Under the pieces are notes generated by a model. The model did not search any database. It had not been told where the DNA came from and saw only the letters and a list, made by a program, of their open reading frames with translations. A DNA stretch of 64,000 bases from positions 7,455 through 71,454 of the forward strand of contig JAEYRB010000027.1 in the NCBI GenBank assembly GCA_023409735.1. Reading direction: 5' to 3'. Made by a program: the position numbers and the translations under genes. This document shows positions 63,853-64,000 of this stretch, one piece after another (position 1 is the stretch's first letter; every line of letters begins with the position of its first letter). This stretch comes from Bacillota bacterium (lineage in GTDB: Bacteria; Bacillota; Clostridia; Acetivibrionales; DTU013).

Positions 63853-64000
63853 ATGAAAAAGAAAGAGATAGCGACACAAGACGATTTGTTAAAAGTCTTA
63901 GATTTATTAGATAATACGAGAATCCGTTACTGGTTGGACGGTGGTTGGGGCGTTGATGTACTGGCTGGTAAACAAACAAGAGAACACCGTGATATAGATA
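63853..64000 (+). CDS. Lincosamide nucleotidyltransferase-like protein (partial, 5' end)
   Basis: 49 codons before the window ends. AGCGAGGTAAT lies before the ATG. The residues YWLDGGWGVDVLAGKQTREH, then RDID, match the start of Lnu(A)-type nucleotidyltransferases: GGWGVD is the nucleotide-binding loop and the D-x-D that follows binds metal. Lnu enzymes adenylylate lincosamides such as lincomycin. The rest is outside the window, so whether this is a resistance enzyme or a general nucleotidyltransferase relative stays open. Confidence 0.75.
   Translation, partial: MKKKEIATQDDLLKVLDLLDNTRIRYWLDGGWGVDVLAGKQTREHRDID

Noticed and set aside
1..64000. CRISPR array, prophage, intact insertion sequence
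   Set aside because: No regularly spaced short repeats, no phage structural or integrase genes, and no transposase frame were found on either strand.

Overview
This 64 kb window comes from a low-GC, anaerobic, Gram-positive bacterium of the class Clostridia. A Ruminiclostridium/Acetivibrio-like or related clostridial lineage is an inference; no rRNA or marker gene in the window settles it. The supporting signs are strong AGGAGG-type ribosome sites with many TTG/GTG starts, sigma-A promoters of the TTGACA-17-TATAAT kind, SLH-anchored surface proteins, a YesMN-type sugar regulator, a bactofilin/M23 pair, a MecA-type adaptor, and a ferredoxin-linked group 4 [NiFe] hydrogenase instead of a respiratory chain.

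Layout. 1-5.5 kb: the end of a MoxR ATPase, a DUF58 protein and a DUF4129-like membrane protein, then Lon protease. 6.1-11.1 kb: a MASE3-PP2C phosphatase and a TPR / PRC-barrel / VanW-like trio. 11.2-14.8 kb (minus strand): MATE exporter, MecA-like adaptor, acyltransferase with a Cys-rich tail. 15.0-19.7 kb (minus): a polyamine transporter operon potRABCD with a strong promoter, a CTAAAC palindrome and a structured leader. 20.1-20.5 kb: one unknown gene. 20.6-26.3 kb: hypABFCDE, the complete NiFe-site maturation set. 26.5-36.5 kb: an 11-subunit membrane-bound [NiFe] hydrogenase whose parts match every core subunit of complex I (A, B, C, D, H, I, J, K and three L/M/N-like), closed by its maturation protease gene. 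36.9-45.8 kb: proA (minus) and proB (plus) separated by a two-component system and a sugar ABC importer. 46-51.3 kb: PBP1A, an XRE regulator, a 47-residue membrane peptide, bactofilin and an M23 peptidase. 51.6-54.1 kb: a chemoreceptor. 54.2-61.8 kb: an accessory-looking stretch with a DUF1538 remnant, GNAT, flavin-binding protein, a PQQ-type sugar dehydrogenase homologue, an SLH metallopeptidase and an aldo/keto reductase remnant. 62.1-64 kb: RlmD/RumA-type RNA methyltransferase and the start of a lincosamide nucleotidyltransferase-like gene.

How the parts work together. The 16 kb hyp-plus-hydrogenase block is the centrepiece. HypABCDEF build the Ni-Fe(CN)2CO site, the HycI-type protease removes the 47-residue tail of the large subunit, and the complex is predicted to oxidise reduced ferredoxin, make H2 and pump ions through three antiporter-like subunits. 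One of those three has lost both channel lysines. The envelope genes (PBP1A, M23, bactofilin, SLH protein, VanW-like protein) are a second theme.

Non-coding structure worth attention: a 158 bp element with 11 bp terminal inverted repeats and nested palindromes upstream of PBP1A, whose core recurs upstream of mecA; the structured pot leader with a 21-codon reading frame; and a hairpin that covers the ribosome site of the 47-residue peptide. No tRNA, rRNA, CRISPR array, intact insertion sequence or prophage was found.
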